From Hydrogenophaga sp. A37 (lineage in GTDB: Bacteria; Pseudomonadota; Gammaproteobacteria; Burkholderiales; Burkholderiaceae_C): DNA of 64,000 nucleotides. The position numbers and the translations under genes were made by a program. Below the pieces are notes generated by a model that ran no database searches, was not told the DNA's origin, and saw only the letters and a list, made by a program, of their open reading frames with translations. Each line of letters starts with the position of its first letter. Within the stretch, counting starts at the first letter, position 1. The DNA is taken from NCBI RefSeq assembly GCF_002001205.1, contig NZ_MUNZ01000104.1, positions 33,817 through 97,816 on the forward strand, written 5' to 3'. Positions 9,333 through 18,059 of this stretch are shown here, one piece after another.

Positions 9333-10852
9333 ACCCTGTCATCCGCATTCATCCGAACGACGACGTTGTCATCGCCCGCCAGCAGTTGCTGGGTGGCACG
9401 CGCATCGAGACCGAAGGCATCACCGTGTCGGGCCTGGTGCCGCCGGGCCACAAGATCGCGGTGCGCGCCATCGCGGCGGGCGAGCCGGTGCGGCGCTACA
9501 ACCAGATCATCGGCACCGCCACCCAGGCCATTGCGCCCGGGCAGCATGTGCACTCGCACAACCTGGCGTTCAGCCGCTTCGACCGCGGACACAGCGTGGG
9601 TGGCGATGTGCGGCCGGTGGCCTATGTGGACACGCCGGCCACCTTCGACGGCATCGTGCGCGCCGACGGCCGGGTGGCCACGCGCAACTACATCGGCGTG
9701 CTGACCAGCGTGAACTGCTCGGCCACCGTGGCGCGCGCCATCGCCGACCACTTCCGCCGCGACATCCACCCCGAGGCGCTGGCGCCCTACCCCAATGTGG
9801 ATGGCATCGTCGCGCTGACCCACGGCGCGGGCTGTGCCACCGACAGCGAAGGCGAGGGTCTGCACGTGCTGCGCCGCACGCTGGCCGGTTACGCGCGGCA
9901 CGCCAACTTCGCCGCCGTCATCGTGGTGGGCCTGGGCTGCGAGACGAACCAGATCCAGGGCCTTCTGGCGCAGGAAGGCCTGCGAGAAGGCGCCAAGCTC
10001 GTGACCTTCAGCATCCAGGACACGGGTGGCACCGCCAAGAGCGTGGCGCGCGGCATCGAGGCCGTGCAAGCCTTGCTGCCCGAGGCCAACGCCGTGCAGC
10101 GACAGCCCGTGCCCGCCAGCCACCTGGTGGTGGGTTTGCAGTGCGGCGGGTCCGACGGTTACTCCGGCATCAGCGCCAACCCGGCGCTGGGCGCGGCGGT
10201 GGACCTGGTGGTGCGCCACGGCGGCACGGCCGTGCTGTCCGAAACGCCCGAAATCTATGGCGGTGAACACCTGCTGCTGCAACGCGCGGTGTCGCAAGCC
10301 GTGGCCGACAAGCTCGAAGCCCGCCTGCGCTGGTGGACCGAGTACTGCAGCCGCCACCACGCCGAGATGGACAACAACCCCTCGGCCGGCAACAAGGCCG
10401 GCGGCCTGACCACCATCCTCGAAAAGTCGCTGGGCGCCATCGCCAAAGGCGGCACCACGCCCCTGGTCGATGTGTACGAGTACGCCCAGCCCATCAGCGC
10501 CAAGGGCTTTGTCTACATGGACACGCCGGGCTACGACCCGGTGTCGGCCACCGGCCAGGTGGCGGGCGGCGCCAACCTCATCTGCTTCACCACCGGGCGC
10601 GGTTCGGCCTATGGCTGCGCGCCCTCGCCCTCGCTCAAGCTGGCCACCAACAGCGCGCTGTGGGCCAAGCAGGAAGAAGACATGGACATCAACTGCGGCA
10701 CCGTCATCGACGGCAGCGAGAGCGTGGAGCAACTGGGCGAACGCATCTTCCAGGACATGCTGGCCGCTGCGTCGGGCCGCAAGACCAAGAGCGAACAACA
10801 CGGCTACGGCCAGAACGAGTTCGTGCCCTGGGCGCTGGGCGCCGTCATGTAA
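9329..10852 (+). CDS. uxaA: Altronate dehydratase (UxaA family)
   Basis: A 507-residue enzyme expected to dehydrate D-altronate to 2-keto-3-deoxy-D-gluconate. Residues ~1-95 are the small SAF domain. The remainder is the UxaA catalytic region with NYIGVLTSVNCSAT, HGAGCATDSEGEG, GLGCETNQIQG, QCGGSDGYSGISANPALG, MDNNPSAGNKAGGLTTILEKS and GRGSAYGCAPSPSLKLATNS. The conserved Cys/His residues of the iron-dependent enzyme are present, and the length is that of the full two-domain form. Galactarate and other aldarate dehydratases are relatives, so the substrate is probable rather than certain. Confidence 0.88.
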   Translation: MNPVIRIHPNDDVVIARQQLLGGTRIETEGITVSGLVPPGHKIAVRAIAAGEPVRRYNQIIGTATQAIAPGQHVHSHNLAFSRFDRGHSVGGDVRPVAYVDTPATFDGIVRADGRVATRNYIGVLTSVNCSATVARAIADHFRRDIHPEALAPYPNVDGIVALTHGAGCATDSEGEGLHVLRRTLAGYARHANFAAVIVVGLGCETNQIQGLLAQEGLREGAKLVTFSIQDTGGTAKSVARGIEAVQALLPEANAVQRQPVPASHLVVGLQCGGSDGYSGISANPALGAAVDLVVRHGGTAVLSETPEIYGGEHLLLQRAVSQAVADKLEARLRWWTEYCSRHHAEMDNNPSAGNKAGGLTTILEKSLGAIAKGGTTPLVDVYEYAQPISAKGFVYMDTPGYDPVSATGQVAGGANLICFTTGRGSAYGCAPSPSLKLATNSALWAKQEEDMDINCGTVIDGSESVEQLGERIFQDMLAAASGRKTKSEQHGYGQNEFVPWALGAVM

Positions 10853-10870
10853 ACCCTTCAGAGAAAGACC

Positions 10871-12082
10871 ATGAAGATCACCGCCGCCAAAGTCATCGTG
10901 TGCGCGCCCAGCCGCAACTTCGTGACCCTGAAAATCGAGACCGATGAAGGCCTGACCGGCATCGGCGACGCCACGCTCAACGGCCGCGAACTCGCCGTGG
11001 CCAGCTACCTCACCGACCACGTCATTCCCTGCCTGATCGGGCGCGACCCGCAGCAGATCGAAGACATCTGGCAGTACCTCTACAAAGGTGCCTACTGGCG
11101 CCGCGGCCCGGTGACCATGAGCGCCATCGCGGGTGTGGACACGGCGCTGTGGGACATCAAGGCCAAGGCCGCCAACATGCCGCTGTACCAGCTGCTGGGC
11201 GGCAAGAGCCGCACCGGCGTGATGGTCTACGGCCACGCCAACGGCAAAGACATCACGCAGACCGTGGAAGAGGTGCTGCGCTACAAGGAGATGGGCTACA
11301 CGGCGATCCGCGCGCAGAGCGGCGTGCCCGGCCTGGAGAAGGTGTACGGCGTGGGCCGCGGCAGCATGTTCTACGAACCGGCCGACGCCGACCTGCCCAG
11401 CGAACACGACTGGTCCACCGAAAAATACCTGCGCCACACGCCCGAGCTGTTCGACAAGGTGCGCGCCGCCGTGGGCCCCGACATCCACCTGCTGCACGAC
11501 GCGCACCACCGCCTCACACCCATCGAAGCCGCGCGCCTGGGCAAGGACCTGGAGCCCTTTCGCCTGTTCTGGCTGGAAGACACCACGCCGGCCGAAAACC
11601 AGGAGTCGTTCCGGCTGATCCGCCAGCACACCACCACGCCGCTGGCCGTGGGCGAAATCTTCAACACCATCTGGGACTGCAAGGACCTGATCCAGAACCA
11701 GCTGATCGACTACATCCGCACCACCGTGGTCCACGCCGGCGGCATCACCCACCTGCGCCGCATCGCCGACCTGGCCGCGCTCTACCAGGTGCGCACCGGC
11801 TCGCACGGTGCCACCGACCTGTCGCCCGTGTGCATGGGCGCCGCACTCAACTTCGATCTCTGGGTGCCCAATTTCGGCATCCAGGAGTACATGCGCCACA
11901 CCGACGAGACCGACGCCGTGTTCCCCCACGCCTACAGCTTCAAGGACGGCTACATGCACCCCGGCGAAACGCCCGGCCATGGCGTGACCATCGACGAGGC
12001 GCTGGCGGCCAAGTACCCCTACCAACGCGCCTACCTGCCGGTGAACCGCCTGCAGCACGATGGCACGCTGACCAACTGGTGA
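10871..12082 (+). CDS. manD: D-mannonate dehydratase, enolase superfamily (ManD/RspA type)
   Basis: A 403-residue enolase-superfamily enzyme predicted to convert D-mannonate to 2-keto-3-deoxy-D-gluconate. The N-terminal capping domain ends near [27 protein letters not shown]. The barrel carries YGHANG, the metal ligands in [23 protein letters not shown] and AVGEIFNT, and [10 protein letters not shown]. The family has highly efficient true ManDs and low-activity promiscuous members. The neighbouring fructuronate reductase and KDG kinase support a true mannonate dehydratase here. It replaces the unrelated UxuA of enterobacteria. Confidence 0.88.
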   Translation: MKITAAKVIVCAPSRNFVTLKIETDEGLTGIGDATLNGRELAVASYLTDHVIPCLIGRDPQQIEDIWQYLYKGAYWRRGPVTMSAIAGVDTALWDIKAKAANMPLYQLLGGKSRTGVMVYGHANGKDITQTVEEVLRYKEMGYTAIRAQSGVPGLEKVYGVGRGSMFYEPADADLPSEHDWSTEKYLRHTPELFDKVRAAVGPDIHLLHDAHHRLTPIEAARLGKDLEPFRLFWLEDTTPAENQESFRLIRQHTTTPLAVGEIFNTIWDCKDLIQNQLIDYIRTTVVHAGGITHLRRIADLAALYQVRTGSHGATDLSPVCMGAALNFDLWVPNFGIQEYMRHTDETDAVFPHAYSFKDGYMHPGETPGHGVTIDEALAAKYPYQRAYLPVNRLQHDGTLTNW

Positions 12083-12090
12083 GGGTGGAC

Positions 12091-13599
12091 ATGAATCGAT
12101 TGAACGACAGCACGGTGGGCGCGTTGCCCGCCGCCGTGACGCGGCCCGACTATGACCGCACAGCCTTGAAAAACGGCATCGTGCACCTGGGCATCGGCGC
12201 CTTCATGCGCGCCCACATGGCCGCCGCCACCGAAGCGGCCATGGCCGCGGGCGACCTGCGCTGGGGCATCGTCGGCGTTTCGCTGCGCCAGCCCGACACG
12301 CGCGACGCCCTGGCACCGCAGGACGGTCTGTACACCTTGGCGATCCGCGACGCCGACGAGCAGGGCCAACCGCGCCAAAGCCTGCAGGTGATCGGCGCGG
12401 TGCGCAGCCTGCTGGTGGCCCCCGAAAACCCGCAAGCGGTGCTCGACGCCATCGCCGCCGCAGACACTCGAATCGTGAGCCTGACGGTGACGGAAAAAGG
12501 CTACTGCCACGACCCGGCCACCGGCGCGCTGCGGCTGGACCACCCGGACATCGCCCACGACCTGGCCCACCCCGCCAAACCGCGCTCGGCCATCGGCCTG
12601 CTGGTGTTCGGGCTGCAGCTGCGCTTGGCGCGCGGCCACGGGCCGCTCACACTGATGTCGCTGGACAACCTGCCCGCCAATGGCCGCGTGCTGCGCGGCG
12701 CCGTGCTGCGTTTTGCGCAAGCGGTGGACCCGGCGCTGGCCCAGCGCATCGCCGCCGAATGCCGCTTTCCCTGCTCCATGGTGGACCGCATCGTGCCCCG
12801 CACCACCGACGCCGACCGCGCTTCGGTAAGCCAGGCGCTCGGGTGCGAAGACCGCTGGCCGGTGCTGGGCGAACCCTTCTTCGACTGGGCGGTGGAAGAT
12901 CATTTCGCCGCCGACCGACCCGACTGGACGCAGGGCGGCGCGCGCTTCGTCGAAGACGCCGAACCCTTTGAGCGGCTCAAGCTGCGCATGGTCAACGGCA
13001 CGCACTCCAGCATCGCCTACCTGGGTGCCATGGCCGGCTGGCAGACGGTGGACAAAGCCATTGCCCAGGCGCCGCTGCGCGAGCACATCGAAGCGCTGAT
13101 GCGCGATGAAATCGAACCCACGCTGGCCGAACTGCCCGGCCTGGACCTGCCCGCCTACCGCGCCAACCTGCTGGCCCGCTACGCCAACCCCGCCCTGGCC
13201 CACCGCACGCAGCAGATCGCCATGGACGGCTCGCAGAAGCTGCCCCAGCGCCTGCTGGGCACCGTGCGCGACCGGCTGGCCACCGGCCTGCCCGTGCCCC
13301 GCATGGCACTGGGCGTGGCGGCGTGGATGCACTACCTGCGCGGCGTTGACGAGCTGGGCCAGCCCTACCCCATCGACGACCCCCACGCCGCCGAACTGAC
13401 AGAGCTGCACCAGCGCTCGCTGGGCCAGGGAGTCAGCATCGAAGCCGTGCAGACCATGCTGTCCTACGCGCCGGTGTTTGGCGATCTGGCGGGCAACGCA
13501 GCGCTGGCTGCCGCGCTGCGCAAAGCCCTGCAATCGCTGCAGACGCACGGCGTGCTGGCCACGCTGGAGGCCGTGAACCTCGGGGAGCTGGCCTCATGA
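12091..13599 (+). CDS. uxuB: Mannitol dehydrogenase family protein, probable D-fructuronate/D-mannonate reductase
   Basis: A 502-residue long-chain polyol dehydrogenase. IVHLGIGAFMRAHMA near residue 30 is the NAD-binding start, followed by the family pattern VSLTVTEKGYCHDP, MSLDNLPANGRVL, MVDRIVPRTTD and the active-site lysine region LKLRMVNGTHSSIAYLG. In this setting the expected reaction is interconversion of D-fructuronate and D-mannonate, which feeds the adjacent mannonate dehydratase. Mannitol or arabinitol dehydrogenase activity is the alternative. The start at 12091 lies 8 bases after the dehydratase stop, with GAGGGTGG before it. Confidence 0.85.
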   Translation: MNRLNDSTVGALPAAVTRPDYDRTALKNGIVHLGIGAFMRAHMAAATEAAMAAGDLRWGIVGVSLRQPDTRDALAPQDGLYTLAIRDADEQGQPRQSLQVIGAVRSLLVAPENPQAVLDAIAAADTRIVSLTVTEKGYCHDPATGALRLDHPDIAHDLAHPAKPRSAIGLLVFGLQLRLARGHGPLTLMSLDNLPANGRVLRGAVLRFAQAVDPALAQRIAAECRFPCSMVDRIVPRTTDADRASVSQALGCEDRWPVLGEPFFDWAVEDHFAADRPDWTQGGARFVEDAEPFERLKLRMVNGTHSSIAYLGAMAGWQTVDKAIAQAPLREHIEALMRDEIEPTLAELPGLDLPAYRANLLARYANPALAHRTQQIAMDGSQKLPQRLLGTVRDRLATGLPVPRMALGVAAWMHYLRGVDELGQPYPIDDPHAAELTELHQRSLGQGVSIEAVQTMLSYAPVFGDLAGNAALAAALRKALQSLQTHGVLATLEAVNLGELAS

Positions 13600-14621
13600 G
13601 CGCAGCGCCGGGCCGTTCCCAAGCAAGCTCGCACCGCAGCCCGCAGGGCGAAGGTATTCCAATGCGCGCAGCGCCCGAACAACTCGACGTCTTGTCGCTG
13701 GGCGAAACCATGGCGCTGCTGGTGGCGCAGGAGCCCGGGCCGCTGGACCAGGTGCAGAGCTTCAACAAGCGGCTGGCGGGGGCCGACAGCAACGTCGCCA
13801 TCGGCCTGGCGCGCCTGGGTTTCAAGGTGGGCTGGGTCAGCCGCGTGGGGGCCGACTCGTTTGGCCGCTACGTGCGCCAGACCATTGAAGCCGAAGGCGT
13901 GGACACCTCGCAGGTGGAGGTGGACCCGAACCGCTCCACCGGCTTCATGCTCAAGTCGCGCAGCGTGGACGGCAGCGACCCGGCCATCGAGTATTACCGC
14001 CGTGGCTCGGCCGCCAGCCAGCTCGGCAAGGCACACCTCAAGCTCGACTACGCACTCAAGGTCCGGCACCTGCACACCACCGGCATCACCCCGGCGCTGT
14101 CGCCCGCGGCCCGCGAACTGGTGGCCCACGCCATGATGACCCTGCGCGGCGCCGGCCGCAGCGTCTCGTTCGACCCCAACCTGCGCCCCAGCCTGTGGCC
14201 CGACACGGCCACCATGCGCGACACGCTGAATGAGCTCGCCCGCCACGCCGACTGGGTGCTGCCCGGCCATGCCGAAGGCCAGCTGCTGACCGGCCAGAGC
14301 AGCCCCGCCGACATCGCCGCCTGGTACATCGACCGGGGTGCGAAAGCCGTGGTGGTGAAGATGGGTGTCGAAGGCGCCTACTTCCGCACCGCCAGCGGCG
14401 AACACGGCCAGGTGCCCGGCGTGCCGGTGCCCGTGGTGGTGGACACCGTGGGCGCCGGCGACGCGTTTGCCGTGGGCATCATCAGCGCCCGGCTGGAAGA
14501 CCTGACCTGGCCCCAGGCCCTGCGGCGCGCCAACTGGATCGCCTCGCGCGCGCTGCAGGTCATCGGCGACATGGAAGGCCTGCCCACCCGGGCCGAGCTG
14601 ACCGCACAAGACATTGTTTGA
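13596..14621 (+). CDS. kdgK: PfkB-family sugar kinase, probable 2-keto-3-deoxygluconate kinase
   Basis: A ribokinase-fold kinase predicted to phosphorylate KDG at O-6. LSLGETMALLV starts the domain, AGADSNVAIGLARLG is the substrate loop, and DTVGAGDAFAVGI holds the anion hole and catalytic Asp. The annotated ATG overlaps the previous stop (ATGA). The first ~22 residues look like a read-through extragenic repeat, and the ATG at 13662 has a better ribosome site (GAAGG), so the mature protein may be 319 rather than 341 residues. It is the only kinase in the cluster and would commit KDG to the Entner-Doudoroff route. No KDPG aldolase is in the window. Confidence 0.87.
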   Translation: MSAAPGRSQASSHRSPQGEGIPMRAAPEQLDVLSLGETMALLVAQEPGPLDQVQSFNKRLAGADSNVAIGLARLGFKVGWVSRVGADSFGRYVRQTIEAEGVDTSQVEVDPNRSTGFMLKSRSVDGSDPAIEYYRRGSAASQLGKAHLKLDYALKVRHLHTTGITPALSPAARELVAHAMMTLRGAGRSVSFDPNLRPSLWPDTATMRDTLNELARHADWVLPGHAEGQLLTGQSSPADIAAWYIDRGAKAVVVKMGVEGAYFRTASGEHGQVPGVPVPVVVDTVGAGDAFAVGIISARLEDLTWPQALRRANWIASRALQVIGDMEGLPTRAELTAQDIV

Positions 14622-14645
14622 ACATCCATTGAACCCAAGGAACCC

Positions 14646-15653
14646 ATGCTGACCGTTGTTTGCGAAACCCCCGGCACCCTGCTGGCCCAGGACCGCCCCA
14701 TGCCCGAACGAGGCGCCCACGAGGTGCTGCTGCGCGTCAAGCGCGTGGGCGTGTGCGGCACCGACCTGCACATCTTCACCGGCAAACAGCCCTACCTGAG
14801 CTACCCGCGCGTGATGGGCCATGAGCTCTCGGGCATCGTCGAAGCCGCCCCGGCCGACAGCGCCCTGCGCCCCGGCGACACGGTCTACGTCATGCCCTAC
14901 CTCTCGTGCGGCACCTGCATCGCCTGCCGCGCGGGCAAGACGAATTGCTGCACGAACATCCAGGTGCTCGGCGTGCACCGCGACGGCGCCTTCACCGAAT
15001 ACCTGACCGTGCCCCAGGCCTTCGTGCACAAGGCCGAGGGCGTGTCGCTCGACCAGGCCGCCATGGTGGAGTTCCTGGCCATCGGCGCCCACGCGGTGCG
15101 CCGCTCGGCCCTGCGCCCGGGGCAGCGCGTGCTCGTGGTGGGGGCCGGCCCCATCGGCATGGCCGCGATGATTTTTGCGCAACTGCGCGGCGCCACCGTC
15201 ACCGCGCTGGACGGGCGGAAAGACCGGGTGGACTTCTGCACCGGCGCGCTGGGCATCCACGCCGGTGTGCCGCTGGGCGAAGGCGACGAAGCGCAACTCG
15301 CCCAGCTCACGGACGGCGAGTTCTTCGACGTGGTGTTCGACGCCACCGGCAACCCCCAGGCCATGGAACGCGGCTTCAGGTTCGTGGCGCACGGCGGCAG
15401 CTATGTGCTGATCTCGGTGGTCGGCGCGAACCTCACTTTTTCCGACCCCGAATTCCACAAGCGCGAGATGACGCTGCTGGGCAGCCGCAACGCCACCACC
15501 GAAGACTTCATCACCGTGCTCGACGCCATGCGCGCGGGCCTGATCCCGTCCGCGTTGAACACCCACCGCCTGGCGCTGGCCGATGTGCCGACGCAGTTCC
15601 AGACCCTGCTCGACCCGGCCGCCGGGGTGATCAAGGCCATCGTCGAGTGTTGA
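14646..15653 (+). CDS. Zinc-dependent alcohol dehydrogenase, L-gulonate/L-galactonate 5-dehydrogenase-like
   Basis: A 335-residue medium-chain dehydrogenase. GVCGTDLHIFTGKQPYLSYPRVMGHELSG carries catalytic-zinc ligands, CGTCIACRAGKTNCC is the structural zinc cluster, and VVGAGPIGMAAM starts the cofactor fold. The sequence resembles the LgoD/YjjN and L-gulonate 5-dehydrogenase group, which oxidise C5 of L-galactonate to D-tagaturonate or of L-gulonate to D-fructuronate. Either product enters the enzymes upstream. It closes the sugar-acid operon. It is not a close duplicate of the first dehydrogenase at 5265, so two different aldonates are probably used. Confidence 0.8.
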   Translation: MLTVVCETPGTLLAQDRPMPERGAHEVLLRVKRVGVCGTDLHIFTGKQPYLSYPRVMGHELSGIVEAAPADSALRPGDTVYVMPYLSCGTCIACRAGKTNCCTNIQVLGVHRDGAFTEYLTVPQAFVHKAEGVSLDQAAMVEFLAIGAHAVRRSALRPGQRVLVVGAGPIGMAAMIFAQLRGATVTALDGRKDRVDFCTGALGIHAGVPLGEGDEAQLAQLTDGEFFDVVFDATGNPQAMERGFRFVAHGGSYVLISVVGANLTFSDPEFHKREMTLLGSRNATTEDFITVLDAMRAGLIPSALNTHRLALADVPTQFQTLLDPAAGVIKAIVEC

Positions 15654-15702
15654 GCGGACCCGGCGGCGGGGCAGCGCGGCCCGCCTCAGGTGTCTCACGC
15701 CG

Positions 15703-16593
15703 TTAGCGGCGCTGCAGGTGATGCGCCTGTCGGAAGGCCTCCGGCGTCGTCCCCACGCGCCGCCGAAAGAACTTGACGAAGTTCGTCGGCTCACTGAAGC
15801 CCAGCAGCTCACCGATGGCGACCGACGTCGACGTGCTGTGCACGAGCAAGCGCTGAGCCTCCAAAGCCACGCGCCGATCCACGGCCTCCTTGGCCGAATG
15901 CCCCAGCACGTCGTTGCAGGTGCGTGTCAAGGTGCTCGTTGAAACGCGCAGCCTCCGGGCGATCAGTGCCACGGACGGGCGGGTGTCGACCAAGCCTTCC
16001 AGCTCGCGCCGCAAACGCCGAATCAAAACGGCCTGCACCGTGGGCGCCGTCGCAGGCCCGGTCGCAGAACGGCTGAGGCTGAGCATCTGGCACATGAGCA
16101 GCTCGCGCGCCATGGCGGCCGACAGCCCGTCCAGCACCGGTTGATCGAGTTCCCTGCGGAGCATCGCGGCCAAAGCCTTCCAGGCCGCCAGCCCGTCAGC
16201 GTCCAGTTTGAAGTGGACCGGCCAATCCTCCAGACGCAGCATGGCCATCGTCCCCGGCTCGGATTTCGCTGCCTTCGGCTGCACGACGGCCGGATCGATC
16301 AGCAGCACATCCGCTTCGAGACCCTTCGCCGGCTGCCATTGCTGCACCTGTCCGGGCCTCACAAAAACGACCTGGCCGGTGCGCAGGCCGAAGTGCTCGA
16401 AGTCGACCAGGTGTTCTCCACGCCCTTCGGTCGCCACGAGAACCATGAAGAACTCGACGCGCTCCGTCACGACAAACAGCCTCGGGGACACCCGGGCGCG
16501 CAGTTCCGACAAGGTCATCAGTTCCACCCCGATAGGGTTCAGTCGGGCACTCTCGAAGCGCGTCTCTCGCAGCGACTTGGTGGGTTGGGTCAC
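15703..16593 (-). CDS. AraC-family transcriptional regulator
   Basis: A 296-residue regulator. Residues ~1-170 form a cupin-like sensing region (VDFEHFGLRTGQVVFVRPGQVQQW). The last ~100 hold two helix-turn-helices, SVALIARRLRVSTSTLTRTCNDVLGHSAKEAVDRRVALEAQRLL and AIGELLGFSEPTNFVKFFRRRVGTTPEAFR. The GTG at 16593 is chosen because AAAGGA sits seven bases upstream; an ATG at 16641 in the same frame is an alternative. It diverges from the lipoprotein gene at 16721, its likely target. It lies convergent to the sugar-acid operon and is probably not part of it. Confidence 0.85.
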   Translation of the reverse strand: MTQPTKSLRETRFESARLNPIGVELMTLSELRARVSPRLFVVTERVEFFMVLVATEGRGEHLVDFEHFGLRTGQVVFVRPGQVQQWQPAKGLEADVLLIDPAVVQPKAAKSEPGTMAMLRLEDWPVHFKLDADGLAAWKALAAMLRRELDQPVLDGLSAAMARELLMCQMLSLSRSATGPATAPTVQAVLIRRLRRELEGLVDTRPSVALIARRLRVSTSTLTRTCNDVLGHSAKEAVDRRVALEAQRLLVHSTSTSVAIGELLGFSEPTNFVKFFRRRVGTTPEAFRQAHHLQRR

Positions 16594-16720
16594 GAACCGT
16601 CCTTTCGGCACACATGGGCGTGCATGCGCGATTTCTACCATCAATTGCCCGACAGTGACCTGGCAGACGGGGCTCGACGCCGGCAAAGTACGTGCCTCAA
16701 ACCAACCAACGTTCACCCCG

Positions 16721-17590
16721 ATGCCCTCCTTCCGAACCCTCTCCAAGCAAGTCGTCACATGGGGCCTTCTGGCGGTCGTCGCTGGCTGCGCATCGACCAC
16801 CTCTTCTCCCAAAGGAACCCCCATGTCCTCTCAGCCCAAACAGCAAGTCGTCGCACTGCTCAAAGCCATCGAAACCGGCGAGTCCGCGCCGGTGGCTGTC
16901 GTCAATCCCAACAAGTACATCCAGCACAACCTCGCCGTCGGCGAGGGCCTGGCAGGCTTCGGCGCGGTGCTGCAGGCCCTGCCGAAGGGGTCGGCGAAAG
17001 TGAACACGGCGCGCGTCTTCCAGGACGGTGACTTTGTCTTCACGCACACCGACTACAACTTCTTCGGCCCGAAGATCGGCTTCGACATCTTCCGTTTTGA
17101 AGACGGCAAGATCGTCGAACACTGGGACAACCTGCAGGAGACGCCGGCCCAACCCAACCCGAGCGGGCGCACGATGATCGACGGACCGACCGTGGCGACA
17201 GACCTGGACAAGACCGCTGCCAACAAACAACTGGTCGCGTCGTTCGTCGACGACATCCTGGTGAACGGCCGCATGGACCGCCTGGCGGGCTATTACACCG
17301 GCGACAACTACCACCAGCACAACCCGCAGATCGCCGATGGCCTGTCCGGCCTCGGCGCGGCTTTGCAGGCCATGGCCAAAGCCGGCGTGACGATGAAGTA
17401 CAGCAAGGTGCACAAGGTGCTGGGCGAAGGCAACTTCGTGCTCGTGGCCAGCGAGGGCGAGTTCGCCGGCAAGCCGAGCGCGTTCTTCGACCTCTTCCGG
17501 GTCGAGAACGGCAAGATCGCCGAGCACTGGGACACGATCGAAACCATCCCGGCTCGGTCGGAGTGGAAGAACGCCAACGGCAAGTTCTGA
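16721..17590 (+). CDS. Lipoprotein with two SnoaL/NTF2-like domains
   Basis: A 289-residue protein with a lipobox (LLAVVAGC, Cys23), so probably anchored in the outer or inner membrane facing the periplasm. The mature part is an internal duplication. HNLAVGEGLAGFGAVLQAL...FDIFRFEDGKIVEHWDNLQE and HNPQIADGLSGLGAALQAM...FDLFRVENGKIAEHWDTIE are two SnoaL-like (polyketide cyclase fold) repeats, about 125 residues apart. The catalytic role is unknown. An internal ATG at 16823 has a much better ribosome site (AAAGGA) than 16721 and would give a cytoplasmic form without the lipid signal. Confidence 0.82.
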   Translation: MPSFRTLSKQVVTWGLLAVVAGCASTTSSPKGTPMSSQPKQQVVALLKAIETGESAPVAVVNPNKYIQHNLAVGEGLAGFGAVLQALPKGSAKVNTARVFQDGDFVFTHTDYNFFGPKIGFDIFRFEDGKIVEHWDNLQETPAQPNPSGRTMIDGPTVATDLDKTAANKQLVASFVDDILVNGRMDRLAGYYTGDNYHQHNPQIADGLSGLGAALQAMAKAGVTMKYSKVHKVLGEGNFVLVASEGEFAGKPSAFFDLFRVENGKIAEHWDTIETIPARSEWKNANGKF

Positions 17591-17605
17591 CGCAGGGAGG
17601 CCTGC

Positions 17606-17974
17606 ATGAATCCCTGGAAGTTCTTGCTGAGCAGCGTTCTCTCGGCCACCTTCGCGGTCCAGCCGGCCCTGGCAGCCGGCCAGGGCGGCAACGTCATCGA
17701 AATCGTCACGTTCAAGCTCAAGGCGGGTGTGTCGGCAGCGGAGTTCGCTCCGATCGACAAGGCGGTGGAGCGTGAACACGTCGCCCAGCAGCCTGGCTTC
17801 GTGTCGCGCGAGAGCGCGCACGGCGCGGACGGCGAGTGGCTGGTGATCGTGCATTGGCGCTCGGCGAAAGACGCCGACGCATCCATGGCGAGCTTCGAGA
17901 AAGCTCCTGCCGCCGCGCCGTTCATGTCGAAGCTCGAGGCCTCGACGATGCGCATGACGCGCTACGAGAAGTAG
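17606..17974 (+). CDS. Exported small protein with antibiotic-biosynthesis-monooxygenase (ABM)-like fold
   Basis: A 122-residue protein with a Sec signal peptide (cleavage expected after ALAAG, ~residue 24). The remaining ~95 residues, VIEIVTFKLKAGVSAAEFAPIDKAVEREHVAQQPGFVSRES and WLVIVHWRSAKDADASM, match the dimeric alpha/beta ABM ferredoxin-like fold. It follows the double-SnoaL lipoprotein by 15 bases with a GGGAGG ribosome site, so the two are co-transcribed and exported together. Function unknown; a role in handling quinones or other small aromatics would be speculation. Confidence 0.78.
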   Translation: MNPWKFLLSSVLSATFAVQPALAAGQGGNVIEIVTFKLKAGVSAAEFAPIDKAVEREHVAQQPGFVSRESAHGADGEWLVIVHWRSAKDADASMASFEKAPAAAPFMSKLEASTMRMTRYEK

Positions 17975-18059
17975 CGTTCGGGCGTCGGCCGGAACGCGCC
18001 AGGCGGACACGGCCGCTTCCATGCCGGCCATGGCGCTGAAGGCGGCGGACGCCTGGCCG

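Noticed and set aside
9278..12058. A 900-codon open frame on the minus strand
   Set aside because: It is antisense to the altronate and mannonate dehydratase genes, which have full family motifs; the translated product shows no domain.
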